From: Vermiculatibacterium agrestimuris
Lineage (GTDB): Bacteria; Bacillota; Clostridia; Oscillospirales; Oscillospiraceae
DNA length: 64,000 nt
Reading direction: 5' to 3'
Assembly (NCBI RefSeq): GCF_943193085.1
Contig: NZ_CALPCU010000014.1
Coordinates: forward strand, 1-64,000
Shown: piece after piece, positions 63,053 through 64,000 of the stretch
How positions within the stretch are numbered: position 1 is the stretch's first letter
Layout: every line of letters begins with the position of its first letter
Notes under the pieces: model-generated
Databases searched by the model: none
What the model was told of the DNA's origin: nothing
Seen by the model: only the letters and a program-made list of their open reading frames with translations
Position numbers and translations under genes: made by a program

Positions 63053-64000
63053 ATGTCAGGAGGCCGCCCTGGACGGGAAAACCGCGTAACCATCGACCAG
63101 GTGGCGGCGCAGGCCGGTGTGTCCAAGACCACCATTTCCCGCTATCTCAACGGAAGATACGACGCCCTTTCCTCAGAGACCCGGGAGCGGGTGCGGGAGG
63201 TCATCGAGCGGCTGAACTACCGGCCCAATCGGATGGCTCAGGGCCTGAAGGCCCGAAACAGCAGACTTCTTGGCTGTTTGGTCAGCGATATCTCCAGCCA
63301 GTTTTCCGCCCTCATCATCAAGGGCGTCAACAGCGTGTGTCTCTCAGCGGGCTATCAGCTCCTTCTGGTGGACAGCGGCGACGACCCGGAGCGGGAGCGC
63401 TCCGCCATCCGGGATCTGCTGGAAAATCAGGTGGACGGGCTCATCGTCAACACCACCGGCCAGAACGATGAATACCTCATTTCCCTGCATGAAAACGGTG
63501 TACCTCTCGTGCTGGCCGACCGGTGCCTCTCGGCCCCCGGCGTACTGGATACGGTGGCCACCGAGAATTACCACATGACCTACCAGTGTATCGCCTACTT
63601 ACGGACTCTGGGCTATGAGCAGATCGCCTTCTTCACCCAGGGCAATGAATACGTGACCCCCCGTATCCTTCGCTATCAGGGATACTCCGACGCGCTGAAG
63701 GACAGCTTCGGAAGCCGGGGCCACGAGTGGCTGTGCCAGTTCCGGCCCGATGACAAGAACGCCTGTGTGCGCATGCTGGACGCCTTCCGGGCCCAGTTCC
63801 CCGGCCAGCGGCTGGCGGCCTTCGCCGTCAACGGCCAGGCCATGCTGGGCCTTCTGCAGGGCATCCAGGCTGCCGGTATCCAGATCGGTTCCCGTTTCGG
63901 GGTGTGCGGCTTCGACGACTGGGGCTGGGCCTCTCTGATCCCGCCGGGGATCACCACTATCACCCAGGACTCCTGGATGGTGGGCCGCCGCGCCGCAGAG
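63053..64000 (+). CDS. LacI-family transcriptional regulator (3' end cut by window)
   Basis: First 316 codons of a LacI/GalR-type regulator with no stop before the window ends. The HTH and hinge (about 10-60) read VTIDQVAAQAGVSKTTISRY then LNGRYDALSSETR and YRPNRMAQGL, typical of the family. The periplasmic-binding-like domain follows with LLGCLVSDISSQFSALIIKG, VDGLIVNTTG, and GVCGFDDWGWASLIPPGITT near the end, so only about 20-30 residues are missing. GGAG lies 7-8 nt before the ATG. The sugar effector is unknown; targets are probably beyond the window. Confidence 0.93.
   Translation, partial: MSGGRPGRENRVTIDQVAAQAGVSKTTISRYLNGRYDALSSETRERVREVIERLNYRPNRMAQGLKARNSRLLGCLVSDISSQFSALIIKGVNSVCLSAGYQLLLVDSGDDPERERSAIRDLLENQVDGLIVNTTGQNDEYLISLHENGVPLVLADRCLSAPGVLDTVATENYHMTYQCIAYLRTLGYEQIAFFTQGNEYVTPRILRYQGYSDALKDSFGSRGHEWLCQFRPDDKNACVRMLDAFRAQFPGQRLAAFAVNGQAMLGLLQGIQAAGIQIGSRFGVCGFDDWGWASLIPPGITTITQDSWMVGRRAAE

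Overview
The window looks like one end of a contig from a GC-rich, spore-forming Firmicute of the Oscillospiraceae type (Flavonifractor/Lawsonibacter-like; this placement is inferred from gene content and style, not from a marker search). Supporting signs are an alpha/beta-type small acid-soluble spore protein, spmA-spmB, spoIIE, an SLH-domain surface protein, strong AAGGAGG ribosome sites, sigma-A type promoters and short overlapping operons. I see no rRNA, tRNA, CRISPR array, transposase or prophage. Bases 1-38 are pure C and look like a sequencing or assembly edge artefact.

Layout. 0-5.5 kb: ferritin, thyA-folA, two Nudix hydrolases, a tRNA1(Val)-type methyltransferase, rsmI, and convergent murI. 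5.6-14 kb: a hypothetical gene, an IclR regulator, a glyoxylate carboligase/hydroxypyruvate isomerase-like/D-glycerate dehydrogenase operon, a spore protein, and an NhaC antiporter with a PatB/MalY-type lyase. 14-19 kb: pyrophosphatase, then UDP-galactopyranose mutase and two glycosyltransferases (galactofuranose-type envelope glycan), then a decayed transporter fragment. 19-25.6 kb: abrB-ywiB-argS, spmAB, an Rrf2 regulator, and a DAHP synthase-prephenate dehydrogenase operon behind a tyrosine-rich leader peptide and terminator. 25.6-32.8 kb: a small XRE regulator facing a TM2 membrane protein across a 24-bp palindrome, an LCP protein, a NitT/TauT-type ABC importer, a DUF1576 membrane protein and ribF. 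32.8-40.5 kb: the conserved rimP-nusA-ylxR-ylxQ-infB-rbfA-nrnA-truB operon (minus strand), interrupted between infB and rbfA by an AT-richer XRE/operator/orphan-ORF module. 40.6-45.7 kb: a large SLH protein and an EF-G paralogue with altered GTPase motifs. 45.7-56 kb: a GntR-CoA-transferase-C_GCAxxG_C_C operon divergent from a CoA-disulfide reductase with a rhodanese domain, then a TRAP transporter-M24 peptidase-PatB operon. 56-64 kb: anti-sigma/ECF sigma pair, dus, spoIIE, a DUF815 ATPase and the start of a LacI-family regulator cut by the window end.

How it works together. Most of the window is housekeeping (folate/dTMP, ribosome and tRNA maturation, translation factors, aromatic amino acids) plus sporulation genes. 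The accessory content is small-molecule import and catabolism under local regulators, and many of these carry visible operators: GGTATACC sites for the GntR locus, ATGAAAT/ATTTCAT inverted repeats shared by the glyoxylate operon and the TRAP operon 43 kb away, an AAACCGGTTT site in the lacI-family promoter, and palindromes at both small XRE genes. The most notable system is the tyrosine leader-peptide attenuator upstream of aroF-tyrA, where five Tyr codons fall within seven, followed by an early hairpin, a Rho-independent terminator, and a leader segment complementary to the terminator's 3' arm.
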